Source: JBBKWQ01 sp037969115
Lineage (GTDB): Bacteria > Actinomycetota > Acidimicrobiia > Acidimicrobiales > Ilumatobacteraceae
Assembly (NCBI GenBank): GCA_037969115.1
Contig: JBBKWQ010000157.1
Coordinates: 1-32,605, forward strand
Reading direction: 5' to 3'
DNA length: 32,605 nt
Shown here: positions 24,330 to 32,085 of the stretch, piece after piece
Numbering within the stretch: position 1 is the first letter of the stretch
Layout: every line of letters begins with the position of its first letter
Notes under the pieces: generated by a model
The model's database searches: none
What the model was told of the DNA's origin: nothing
The model's input: the letters and a program-made list of their open reading frames with translations, nothing else
Made by a program: the position numbers and the translations under genes

Positions 24330-26852
24330 ATGGAGGCGCAGATCGATCAGTGGGCGTCGACGGTCGTGCTCGGCGACGGAGACACGGCGCTCATCCGCCC
24401 GATCACCCCCGACGACAAGCAGGCCCTGCTCGAGTTTCACGAGCGCCAGTCGACAGAGAGCAAGTACTCGCGCTTCTTCTCGCCGAAGCCCACGCTGAGT
24501 GCCAAGGAGTTGGCGCATTTCACCGAGGTCGACTTCGTCGATCGCGCAGCGCTGGTGGTCGAGCGACGCGACGCGTTCATCGGCTGGGGCAGCTACGAAC
24601 GTTGGCGGCACCGCCCAGACGCCGAGGCTGCCTTCATGGTCGACGACGACCACCACGGCAAGGGCATCGCGACGCTCCTGCTCGAACACCTCGCCGCGAT
24701 CGCCCGCTCGAACGGCATCGCACACTTCACCGCGCAGACGCTGGGCGAGAACCGAAGCATGCTGGCCGTCTTCACCAAGGCGGGTTGGCCACTGCATCGA
24801 CGTTTCGAATCGGGTGTGGTCGACATCGACTTCGATCTCAGCGACACGGCCGAGTTCCTCGCGTCGGTCGAACGCCGCGAACAGCGCGCCGACTCGCGAT
24901 CTGTCGCTCGGCTCCTGCTGCCACAGTCGATCGCCGTCATCGGTGCGAGTGACCGTCTCGGGTCGGTCGGGCGGGAACTCTGGCGCAACGCGACACATGG
25001 GTTCCGCGGGCCCATGTACCCGGTCAACCCTCACCACCGCAGCGTGGGCGGCGTCCAGGCCTACGCAACAGTCGACGACATCGCCGGCGATGTCGGACTG
25101 GCGGTCGTTGCCGTGCCACCGTCCGCACTCGCCGAGACGATCGACCAGTGCATCGCCAAACACGTTCGCGGCGCCGTCGTCGTCACGGCTGTCGACAACA
25201 CCGGCATCGACGTCGACGGTCTCATCAGTCACGCTCGTCGCAACGGCATCAGAATCATCGGCCCCGCCAGCATGGGCTTCGCTTCGCCTCGTGCCGATGT
25301 GTTGATCCAGGTCGGCCTGGTTCACGTCGATCTGCCGAGCGGCAACGTCGCCTTCTCGATGCAGTCGGGTTCTCTTGCCGGGTCGCTCCTCGGCCTGGCC
25401 CGAAAGCTCCAGTTGGGCACGTCGTGGTTCGTTTCGCTCGGCGACAAGTCGGACGTGTCGGCCAACGACCTCCTCCAGTTCTGGGAGGACGATGACGCCA
25501 CGAGAGTGATCGCGCTCTACACCGAGTCGTTGGGCAACCCTCGCAAGTTCGCACGGATCGCGAGGCGCGTGTCGGCGAAACGACCGATCGTCGCCGTGCG
25601 AACGGGAGCAGCGCTCGTCGGACCGGGAACCGGGGCCATGTACACACAATCCGGTCTCATCGAGGTACCCACAGTTGCGACGCTGCTCGACACGGCGCGC
25701 GTCTTCTCGTCCGAGCCGTTGATGAACGGCCGCCGAGTTGCGGTGCTGTCGAACTCGCGGAGCCCTGCCGTGCTCGCCGTGGCAACACTCCAAGCCGCCG
25801 GCCTCGAAGTCACCGAATCGCCGATCCAACTCGAGTGGCGTTCGACGTCGGTCGACTACGCAGCCGCCATCGAGGATGCGCTCACGGACGATCTGATCGA
25901 TGCCGTCCTGGTGATCCACGCTCCCCCGGTGGTGGCAGCTGTGGGCGAACCGATCCCCGCCATCGATCGGGCGGCCGCTTCACGCACCAAGCCGCTGTTG
26001 GCCGTGATGCTCGGGTCGACGGACGGACCGCTGAGGGACGGGTCGACGATTCCTGCGTTCGAGTTTCCCGAGGCGGCAGCTGCCGTGCTCGGCAGGCTCG
26101 CCACCTACTCGGAGTGGCGAGCAACGGAAGCGACCGAACCCGACCCTGAGCCTCAGGTGGATCCGGTCGGTGCCGGATCAATCATCACCCGTGCGCTCGG
26201 CAACGATCCGTCCGACCCTGCGGTGGTCGCCACGTTGCTCGGTGCGTACGGTGTGACGATGTCGCCGTCGAGGTGGGTGCCGGCAGCCGACGCGGTCGAG
26301 GTCGCTGCCGAGCTCGGATACCCCGTCGCAGTAAAAGCAGCGGTCCGACGAGCGGGGCGCTCCACCGAGGCCGGTGTGGCGCTCGACCTCAGTGAGGCCG
26401 CCGACGTCACCGAGGCAGTCGACATCATGCTCCAACACCTCGGCGACGACGCGGCGATCGTCAACGTGCAGAAGATGGTGCCGCCGGGACTCGATCTCCG
26501 AGTCCGGATCGCGGCCGACGACCAACTCGGGCCGGTCATCAGTGTGGGTCTCGGTGGAGCGCAGGCCGATCTGATCGGTGACGAGTCGAGCCGCCTCGTT
26601 CCGATCTCGACAGCGACGGCGCGGGCGATGCTCGCCGACACCCGCGCTGCCAAGGGTCTCGACGAGCACGCGTCGATGGCAATGGCCGACGTGATCACAC
26701 GGGTTGCGCTTCTGGCGTCGGATCATGTCGAGATCATCGAACTCGATCTGAATCCGGTCATCGTCAGCGATGGCGGTGCATTCGTCACCGATGCGACGTT
26801 ACGCCTCGAGCCACGCCGCCGGGCCGAGTCGGCCTTGCGCCGCCTCGAGTAG
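24330..26852 (+). CDS. GNAT plus acyl-CoA-synthetase-like protein lysine acetyltransferase (Pat-type)
   Basis: 840 residues. An N-terminal GNAT domain (about 18-170; AFMVDDDHHGKGIATLLLEHL is the acetyl-CoA loop) precedes an NDP-forming acyl-CoA-synthetase-like part: CoA-binding domain from LLPQSIAVIGASDRLGSVGREL (about 195), succinyl-CoA-ligase-like domain (SMQSGSLAGSLLG, GDKSDVSANDLLQFWEDD), and a C-terminal ATP-grasp domain (from about 620). Where active synthetases carry the phosphohistidine (SHTGALAG) this protein reads GPGTGAMYTQSG (around residue 430), so the synthetase is probably catalytically dead and senses acetyl-CoA. That is the pattern of Pat enzymes that acetylate and shut off acetyl-CoA synthetase. 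The GNAT-first order recalls Streptomyces Pat. CAAGCT lies seven bases before the ATG. Confidence 0.9.
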   Translation: MEAQIDQWASTVVLGDGDTALIRPITPDDKQALLEFHERQSTESKYSRFFSPKPTLSAKELAHFTEVDFVDRAALVVERRDAFIGWGSYERWRHRPDAEAAFMVDDDHHGKGIATLLLEHLAAIARSNGIAHFTAQTLGENRSMLAVFTKAGWPLHRRFESGVVDIDFDLSDTAEFLASVERREQRADSRSVARLLLPQSIAVIGASDRLGSVGRELWRNATHGFRGPMYPVNPHHRSVGGVQAYATVDDIAGDVGLAVVAVPPSALAETIDQCIAKHVRGAVVVTAVDNTGIDVDGLISHARRNGIRIIGPASMGFASPRADVLIQVGLVHVDLPSGNVAFSMQSGSLAGSLLGLARKLQLGTSWFVSLGDKSDVSANDLLQFWEDDDATRVIALYTESLGNPRKFARIARRVSAKRPIVAVRTGAALVGPGTGAMYTQSGLIEVPTVATLLDTARVFSSEPLMNGRRVAVLSNSRSPAVLAVATLQAAGLEVTESPIQLEWRSTSVDYAAAIEDALTDDLIDAVLVIHAPPVVAAVGEPIPAIDRAAASRTKPLLAVMLGSTDGPLRDGSTIPAFEFPEAAAAVLGRLATYSEWRATEATEPDPEPQVDPVGAGSIITRALGNDPSDPAVVATLLGAYGVTMSPSRWVPAADAVEVAAELGYPVAVKAAVRRAGRSTEAGVALDLSEAADVTEAVDIMLQHLGDDAAIVNVQKMVPPGLDLRVRIAADDQLGPVISVGLGGAQADLIGDESSRLVPISTATARAMLADTRAAKGLDEHASMAMADVITRVALLASDHVEIIELDLNPVIVSDGGAFVTDATLRLEPRRRAESALRRLE

Positions 26853-26932
26853 ACGCAGGCGCGGCAGTCAGTCGTCGAGTCGCGACGGGTATTGCACTCG
26901 TGCGACGGCCAGGACGAGCCCGAAGTTGCTAC

Positions 26933-27607
26933 CTAATCGTCGTCGATGTCGGTCGTGCCCGCGTCGAGGTAGTCGATGTTCTGGAGCGGCTCGATCGCGG
27001 ATGTCACGATTCCGGCCAGGTTCGCCACGATGCGCTTCCAGTATCGGTACAGGATCGCGCGTGGCACCGCCCAGTGGCCCGGTTGGTCGGAGCGCATGTA
27101 TTCGCGCACCTTCGTCTCGCACTCGGCTTTGAGTGCCAGAGCCCGCCCGAGGAACTCGCGGGCCGCAGCTTCGTCGTGCGATGTGAGCAGGTCGGCGGCT
27201 TCCACGTACATTCGTGAGATCGCCTGGCGGTGCTCGACGAACTGGTCGATGTCGTCGGCACCCACGAGCGACACGCCTTCGTCTGCGAGATCGAGAATGT
27301 TCTTCGCCTGGTCACCGATCCGTTCGATCTTCTTGATGAGCAGCGTGTACCCCATGACCACGCCGATGTCTTCGCCGCCGCGAACGCTGACGTGCACCAC
27401 CAACTCGGAACGAAGACGTTGCTCGGTCTCGTTGATGCGGTGATCGGTTTCTCGGATGTCGGCCCCGATCGCCGTGGGATCGGCGCCGCTCAGCACGGCC
27501 ATCGAAGCGAGGTCGAACGAGTGACGGGCATCGCTCAGCATCGACAGGGTCTGCTGCGCGATGTGGTCGAGACCCGATTCGCTCTTGCGGAAGAAAGACA
27601 TGACCAT
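26933..27607 (-). CDS. PhoU-domain protein
   Basis: 224 residues, all helical. The pattern of repeated amphipathic helices with IRETDHRINETEQRLRSELVVHV and LLIKKIERIGDQAKNILDLA (a metal-binding ExxRxxD-type stretch) fits the PhoU family, whose members restrain phosphate uptake. It starts 18 bases after the Na/Pi cotransporter gene with a GGAGG site seven bases before ATG 27607, so the two form an operon and this protein probably regulates that transporter. A second in-frame ATG at 27601 is possible. It is not accompanied by pst or phoR genes. Confidence 0.88.
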   Translation of the reverse strand: MVMSFFRKSESGLDHIAQQTLSMLSDARHSFDLASMAVLSGADPTAIGADIRETDHRINETEQRLRSELVVHVSVRGGEDIGVVMGYTLLIKKIERIGDQAKNILDLADEGVSLVGADDIDQFVEHRQAISRMYVEAADLLTSHDEAAAREFLGRALALKAECETKVREYMRSDQPGHWAVPRAILYRYWKRIVANLAGIVTSAIEPLQNIDYLDAGTTDIDDD

Positions 27608-27625
27608 GATGAAACCTCCAGGGGC

Positions 27626-28768
27626 TCAGCGGAAGATTGCCACGCCGACGAGTGGGACGATGATGAACAGGACGACCACGTAGCCCACACCAAGAATAGG
27701 GCGTTTCACGGCGATGACCGAGAGCGCCTCGGCGCCACGGATCGGGAGCGGGCGCAGGAACGGGATGCCGTACAGGATGGCGATACCGAGCAGGTTGAAA
27801 ATGGTGTGCACGAGGCCCACGGTGAGTGCCTCCGGGCGGCTCGCCGCCAGGGCCGCCAGCAGCGCCGTGATCGTGGTGCCGACGTTCGCTCCGAGCGTGA
27901 CCGGATACGCGTTCCGGAGCGTGATCACACCTGCTGCCGCCATGGGGATGAGGATCGAGGTCGTGATGCTCGAACTCTGCACGGCCACGGTGATGAGCAT
28001 GCCGATCACCATCGCGACGATGCCGCCCCCGCGACCCAACACGGCGTTGAGCGACCGCTCCATGCGATCGGCGATGAGGGTTTTCATGTTGGCCGTGATC
28101 AGGATCAGCGATCCGACCACGATCACGAGTCCGGTGAGCACCATCGCCGTGCCGAGTGCGTTGCCTTGCAGGCCGAACCACGCCAGGGCGTCCTCGATCC
28201 AGCCGACCGGCGTTTTCACCCACCTCTTGATCGGGCTCTCCCACGACGTTCCAGCCGATCCGACCAGCTGCTCGCTCACCCATCCGGCCGAGGACGACAA
28301 CACGCCGGTGACCAGTTCGAGCGGCAAAAGGATCGCAACGGCCATCACGTTGAAGAAGTCGTGCACGGTTGCCGCAGCGAGCGCGCGACGGAACTCGTTC
28401 GACTGCCGAATGTGACCGAGCGAGACGAGCGTGTTGGTGACGGTGGTTCCGATGTTCGCGCCCATCACCATCGGTACGGCCGCATCGACGCTGAGCGCAC
28501 CGGACGCGACCAGCCCGACGATCACCGAGGTGCTTGCCGACGACGACTGCACGAGCACCGTCCCGAGGATGCCCACGAAGAGGCCGGCTATCGGATTCGA
28601 CACGTTCGCGAACAGCGACTCCTGGGTGTCGGCTCCCATCACCTTGATGCCGCCCTCGAGCGATGAGACGCCCACGAGGAACGAGTAGATGAGGCCGAAG
28701 ACGAGCGCGGATCGAACGGGCTTCGGGAGCGGAAATAGTCGCTGGAGCGCGCTCGGCAGCTGCGGCAT
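27626..28768 (-). CDS. Na+/phosphate cotransporter family protein (NptA/YjbB type)
   Basis: 380 residues, polytopic. The two inverted repeats of the PNaS family are clear: GTVLVQSSSASTSVIVGLV with GANIGTTVTNTLVSLGHI in the first half, and ITVAVQSSSITTSILIPM with GANVGTTITALLAALAA in the second; the QSSS motifs bind substrate and sodium. It should import phosphate with Na+, or export it as proposed for YjbB. The hydrophilic linker between repeats (about 150-190) is short. TAGTTT nine bases before the ATG suggests a leaderless mRNA. It is followed by the PhoU-domain gene. Confidence 0.93.
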   Translation of the reverse strand: MPQLPSALQRLFPLPKPVRSALVFGLIYSFLVGVSSLEGGIKVMGADTQESLFANVSNPIAGLFVGILGTVLVQSSSASTSVIVGLVASGALSVDAAVPMVMGANIGTTVTNTLVSLGHIRQSNEFRRALAAATVHDFFNVMAVAILLPLELVTGVLSSSAGWVSEQLVGSAGTSWESPIKRWVKTPVGWIEDALAWFGLQGNALGTAMVLTGLVIVVGSLILITANMKTLIADRMERSLNAVLGRGGGIVAMVIGMLITVAVQSSSITTSILIPMAAAGVITLRNAYPVTLGANVGTTITALLAALAASRPEALTVGLVHTIFNLLGIAILYGIPFLRPLPIRGAEALSVIAVKRPILGVGYVVVLFIIVPLVGVAIFR

Positions 28769-28777
28769 GCACGGTCG

Positions 28778-28783
28778 AAACTA
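28778..28783 (-). promoter_or_regulatory. Putative leaderless -10 element for Na/Pi transporter operon
   Basis: TAGTTT on the minus strand, nine bases before the ATG at 28768, with no ribosome site between. Confidence 0.4.
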
Positions 28784-28841
28784 ATCGGGGCGCCGCAGCG
28801 GCGCGAAAAGCGTCGAAGCCCCAGGGCTCAGGAAGCGCTGT

Positions 28842-29840
28842 TCAGAAGTAGATGATCTGTTCGGCCGCGGCTTCGGCCTGATCGAGGTCGTCGGTGTAGG
28901 CACCCGTCGACAGGTACTTCCAACCGCCGTCGCACACGATGAAGACGATCGTGCCAGATTCGATCTCGGCAGCGACCTTGGCCGCCCCGGCCAGCGCTGC
29001 TCCGGACGAGAGCCCGGCGAAGACTCCACACTCGTTCACGAGTCGACGAACCCATTCGATGGATTCGCGCGGACGCACCACGCGCTTGCGGTCCAGGAGT
29101 TCGAAACCGTTCCAGTTCTCGAAGACGGGAGGGATGTAGCCCTCATCCATGTTGCGGAGCCCCTCGACGCGTTCACCGAGCGGTGGCTCGACGGCGACGA
29201 TTTGGATGTCGGGATTCTGCTCCTTCAGGAAGCGTCCGGTACCCATGAGGGTGCCGCTCGTGCCGAGGCCCGCCACGAAGTGGGTGATGTCGGGCACATC
29301 CCGCATGATCTCCGGGCCGGTGCCCTCGTAGTGAGCACGAGGGTTGGCGTCGTTGCCGTACTGGTAGATGAAGCACCATTCCGGGTGTTCCTTCGCGAGC
29401 TGTTGGGCGCGACGCACCGCCCCGTTCGACCCTTCCGGACCGGGAGTGAGGATGATCTCGGCGCCCATGATCTCCAACATCTGTCGGCGTTCGATCGAGA
29501 CGCTGTCGGGCATCAGGATCTTGATGGGATACCCCTTCAGCCGCGCGATCGCGGCGAGCGCGATGCCCGTGTTGCCCGACGACGGTTCCAGAATGGTCTG
29601 ACCGGGCAACAACGATCCGTCCTTCTCGGCTGCTTCGATCATCGCCTTCGCGATCCGGTCCTTCACCGATCCGAACGGGTTCTGCATCTCGAGCTTCGCG
29701 AGGATGCGGACGTTGGGGTTCGGCGACAGGTTCGACACGTCGACGATGGGGGTGTTGCCGACGAGGTCGAGCACGTTGCTCGCGATCGTGCTGATGCCCG
29801 GGATGTGGGTGGGGGCCGGCGGCGACTTCACAGCGGTCAT
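28842..29840 (-). CDS. cysM: CysM-type cysteine synthase (O-phosphoserine sulfhydrylase-like)
   Basis: 332 residues. The PLP lysine is in FGSVKDRIA and the substrate loop is PSSGNTGIALA. Long stretches match my memory of M. tuberculosis CysM rather than CysK: YQYGNDANPRAHYEGTGPE, HFVAGLGTSGTLMGTGRFL, LRNMDEGYIP and the extended tail WKYLSTGAYTDDLDQAE, which closes the active site in that enzyme. Mycobacterial CysM makes cysteine from O-phosphoserine and the thiocarboxylated carrier CysO. GAGGAGGTT lies upstream of the ATG. The mec gene ends 51 bases upstream on the same strand, but no cysO lies between them, so the sulfur donor used here is open. Confidence 0.92.
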   Translation of the reverse strand: MTAVKSPPAPTHIPGISTIASNVLDLVGNTPIVDVSNLSPNPNVRILAKLEMQNPFGSVKDRIAKAMIEAAEKDGSLLPGQTILEPSSGNTGIALAAIARLKGYPIKILMPDSVSIERRQMLEIMGAEIILTPGPEGSNGAVRRAQQLAKEHPEWCFIYQYGNDANPRAHYEGTGPEIMRDVPDITHFVAGLGTSGTLMGTGRFLKEQNPDIQIVAVEPPLGERVEGLRNMDEGYIPPVFENWNGFELLDRKRVVRPRESIEWVRRLVNECGVFAGLSSGAALAGAAKVAAEIESGTIVFIVCDGGWKYLSTGAYTDDLDQAEAAAEQIIYF

Positions 29841-29891
29841 AGACGGTGCAACCTCCTCGACCTTCAGCTTATTTCGACTAATCCGATGTGG

Positions 29892-30302
29892 CTAGTCGGG
29901 ATTCGAGAAAACGATCGGCTCTTCGCTGATCGTGCCATCGACGATGCGGTAGCTGCGCACCTCCGGCGAGTCGCGCTTGAGGCTCACGATCACGTAGTGC
30001 CAGTCGGGGTCAGGTGCCTGCTGGACGTCGGTCGGGCTCGGGTACGGCTCGGAGTGCGTATGGCTGTGCACGACGCCGTTGATCTCCCAATCGTGGTCAT
30101 CGGCGTCACGGTCGGCGCGCAAGTGATCGGTCGGCGAGATCGTGTAGACCCGGGCCGACTCGGCGGTGTTCTCACATGGGTAGAACGTCTCCGTCCGTTC
30201 GGTTCCGGCGGGGCCGGCGATGAGCCCGCAAGCTTCGAGGGGGTAGCAGTCGTACGCATGGTTGACGAACTCGTCGAACGCCGCACGGCGAAGTTCCAGC
30301 AC
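29892..30302 (-). CDS. mec: Mec-type JAMM/MPN metalloprotease
   Basis: 136 residues. The JAMM zinc motif is perfect: Glu in YPLEACGL, then His-x-His-x7-Ser-x2-Asp in VVHSHTHSEPYPSPTD. M. tuberculosis Mec (Rv1334) cuts cysteine off CysO-cysteine after CysM has formed it, and this gene sits next to cysM in the same orientation. The start is the GTG at 30302, set by TATCGT seven bases upstream; GTG 30311 overlaps that element. The frame is open to 30812, but that part is antisense to smpB and has no MPN similarity. It is divergent from smpB by 36 bases. Confidence 0.92.
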   Translation of the reverse strand: MLELRRAAFDEFVNHAYDCYPLEACGLIAGPAGTERTETFYPCENTAESARVYTISPTDHLRADRDADDHDWEINGVVHSHTHSEPYPSPTDVQQAPDPDWHYVIVSLKRDSPEVRSYRIVDGTISEEPIVFSNPD

Positions 30303-30309
30303 GGGCCGC

Positions 30310-30315
30310 ACGATA
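30310..30315 (-). promoter_or_regulatory. Putative leaderless -10 element for mec
   Basis: TATCGT on the minus strand, seven bases before GTG 30302. Eight bases separate it from the opposing smpB element. Confidence 0.45.
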
Positions 30316-30323
30316 CTGCTCGC

Positions 30324-30329
30324 TAGTCT
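30324..30329 (+). promoter_or_regulatory. Putative leaderless -10 element for smpB
   Basis: TAGTCT on the plus strand, nine bases before the smpB ATG at 30339; no ribosome site precedes the start. Confidence 0.45.
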
Positions 30330-30338
30330 GATCGGCCC

Positions 30339-30815
30339 ATGACGGCACCGGCCACGAAGATCATCGCGAGCAACCGCCGAGCGCGCCACAACTACGCGAT
30401 CACCGACACGTTCGAGGCCGGCATCGTGTTGCAGGGCAGCGAGGTGAAGAGCCTGCGGCTGGCGCAGGTGCAGCTCGCCGATGCCTACGCCCGGGTTCGT
30501 GACGGCGAGCTCTGGCTGGAGGGTGTCCACATCTCGCCGTACCTGTTCGCCGTTGGCGTCGGTTCGCACGATCCCGACCGCCCACGCAAGCTGCTCCTGC
30601 ATCGCAACGAGATCGACCGGCTCACCGCTCGCATCGAGCAGGACCGGGTGTCGGTCGTGCCGCTGAGTCTCTACTTCAAGGACGGTCGCGCCAAGGTCGA
30701 GCTCGGGGTGGGCAAGGGCCGCACGAAGGGCGACAAGCGTCAGGCCATCGCCGAGCGCGACTCGCAGCGCGAGATCGATCGCGAGTTGGGCCGACGTTCC
30801 AAGGGTCTCCACTGA
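30339..30815 (+). CDS. smpB: SsrA-binding protein SmpB
   Basis: 158 residues, full length. SmpB delivers tmRNA to stalled ribosomes for trans-translation. Typical segments: NRRARHNYAITDTFEAGIVLQGSEVKSLR at the N-terminus, LADAYARVRDGELWLEGVHISPY, RKLLLHRNEIDRL, and the basic tail KGRTKGDKRQAIAERDSQREI that enters the decoding channel. No tmRNA gene follows; the next gene is convergent, 19 bases away. Confidence 0.97.
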   Translation: MTAPATKIIASNRRARHNYAITDTFEAGIVLQGSEVKSLRLAQVQLADAYARVRDGELWLEGVHISPYLFAVGVGSHDPDRPRKLLLHRNEIDRLTARIEQDRVSVVPLSLYFKDGRAKVELGVGKGRTKGDKRQAIAERDSQREIDRELGRRSKGLH

Positions 30816-30834
30816 GCCGGCTCGGCGTCGCCGT

Positions 30835-32040
30835 TCACAACACCGGAAACGACGATTCGGCGAATCCGTCGCGAAAGATCGCTCGAATGGCCGCCACCGA
30901 GCCGCGCTGCTGGAGCAACATCTCGATGCCGACGTCGATCGCCAAGTGTTCGCCGGCCGCCGGGGCCGTGAACGAACGGTTGCCGGAGCGATCGCTCACA
31001 CTGCGCGACAGGTCGTCGAGGTGGACGACCTGCTCGACGATCCGAGTCGCGAGATAGTCGTCGAGCCGAATGACGAGCCCGCCTGCGACGGTGAGCAGGC
31101 GATCGGCGTCGAGCGAAGCCAACTGATCCTCGAGCCGCGTTATCCGGTCGCCGAGCACTCGACACAACTCGCGGTGGCCCAACGCCGCAACCGCGGCACC
31201 GCGTTCCCTGATGGCGCGATGGTCGTCGTCGGTGACGGCACCGAGCAGCGTGACGAAGTACTCGGCAGCGCTGCTCACGTCGGGTGGTCCGGCCGGCGGA
31301 TCGCCATCGAGATAGTCACCCACGGCCCACACCGCTCCTCGGGCGAGATGCCCGGCGAGTCCGCTCACGAGCTGATCGTCGAGTACCGATGGCTGATCCC
31401 AGCAGTCGGCAACCTCAGGAGATGAGATGGCGGACGCAATGGCTCGTGCACCTTGCAGGAAGAGCTCGACCCGATCGGATGCCGGCTGCGCGGCGGCACC
31501 CGGCGGAGATGCGACTACGGGTTCGGTTGCGCCCGACAGGAGTTGAGCCCACCGCGATTCCTTCTGCCCGGCCGCCCGGTCGAGTTCTACGACGAGCGGA
31601 CGGTCGGCAGAGGCCAGGCCTTCGAGCGACGCGCTGACCTCTGCGAGGTCGGCGAAGGCATGGATGCGTTCGGTACGGGACTTGAGTTCGCCGATCGTCT
31701 GCGGACCGCGCAAGATCAGAACACCGATGATCGCCATTTCGTCGACGTCGAGCCCGAGCGCCTCGGGAACGACATGGCGATACTTCATCGCGCGATTCGA
31801 GGTGCTGTGCACGTTGCGCGTGAGCCCACGCTCGCGCAGCGTGCGGAGCGCCTGCTCGATGTCGAGATCGCTGTAGTCGACGACGGGTACGCGGCTCGTC
31901 GACTGGTTGCACGCCAACCGCAGCGAGTTCAGCGTGAGCGGGTAGGCAGCGGGGGTGGTGGCCTCTTTCTCGATGAGACAACCGAGGACCCGCAACTCCT
32001 CGTCGGTCAGGTCGAACGCAATGTCACCCGAGTTGGTCAT
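30835..32040 (-). CDS. DUF480 (YceH) protein fused to MDMPI/DinB-like domain
   Basis: 401 residues in one open frame. Residues ~8-170 are a normal DUF480/YceH tandem winged-helix protein: LTDEELRVLGCLIEKEATTPAAYPLTLNSLRLACNQ, and LGLDVDEMAIIGVLILRGPQTIGELKSRTERIHAF. After a Pro/Ala linker, residues ~190-345 look like the mycothiol-dependent maleylpyruvate isomerase (MDMPI) N-domain: VLDDQLVSGLAGHLARGAVWAVGDYL and YLATRIVEQVVHLDDLSRSV. Its metal triad can be placed as H231, E336 and H340, with the same E-x3-H spacing as Corynebacterium MDMPI. DUF480 proteins normally end near residue 200-220. Role unknown. CAGACT lies six bases before the ATG. Confidence 0.85.
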   Translation of the reverse strand: MTNSGDIAFDLTDEELRVLGCLIEKEATTPAAYPLTLNSLRLACNQSTSRVPVVDYSDLDIEQALRTLRERGLTRNVHSTSNRAMKYRHVVPEALGLDVDEMAIIGVLILRGPQTIGELKSRTERIHAFADLAEVSASLEGLASADRPLVVELDRAAGQKESRWAQLLSGATEPVVASPPGAAAQPASDRVELFLQGARAIASAISSPEVADCWDQPSVLDDQLVSGLAGHLARGAVWAVGDYLDGDPPAGPPDVSSAAEYFVTLLGAVTDDDHRAIRERGAAVAALGHRELCRVLGDRITRLEDQLASLDADRLLTVAGGLVIRLDDYLATRIVEQVVHLDDLSRSVSDRSGNRSFTAPAAGEHLAIDVGIEMLLQQRGSVAAIRAIFRDGFAESSFPVL

Positions 32041-32085
32041 GACGCAAGTCTGCCGCGCAGGCGCACGGCGACCTCCATCGACGCG

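Noticed and set aside
27230..28666. A 478-codon open frame on the plus strand, His/Asp/Arg-rich
   Set aside because: It is the complement of the phoU-like and Na/Pi transporter genes and shows only low-complexity charged sequence.
29841..29891. A cysO gene hidden between mec and cysM
   Set aside because: 51 bases are too few, and they hold the cysM ribosome site and no Gly-Gly-ending frame.
30816..30834. tmRNA gene next to smpB
   Set aside because: The 19-base gap cannot hold ssrA, and nothing resembling its ends was seen nearby.
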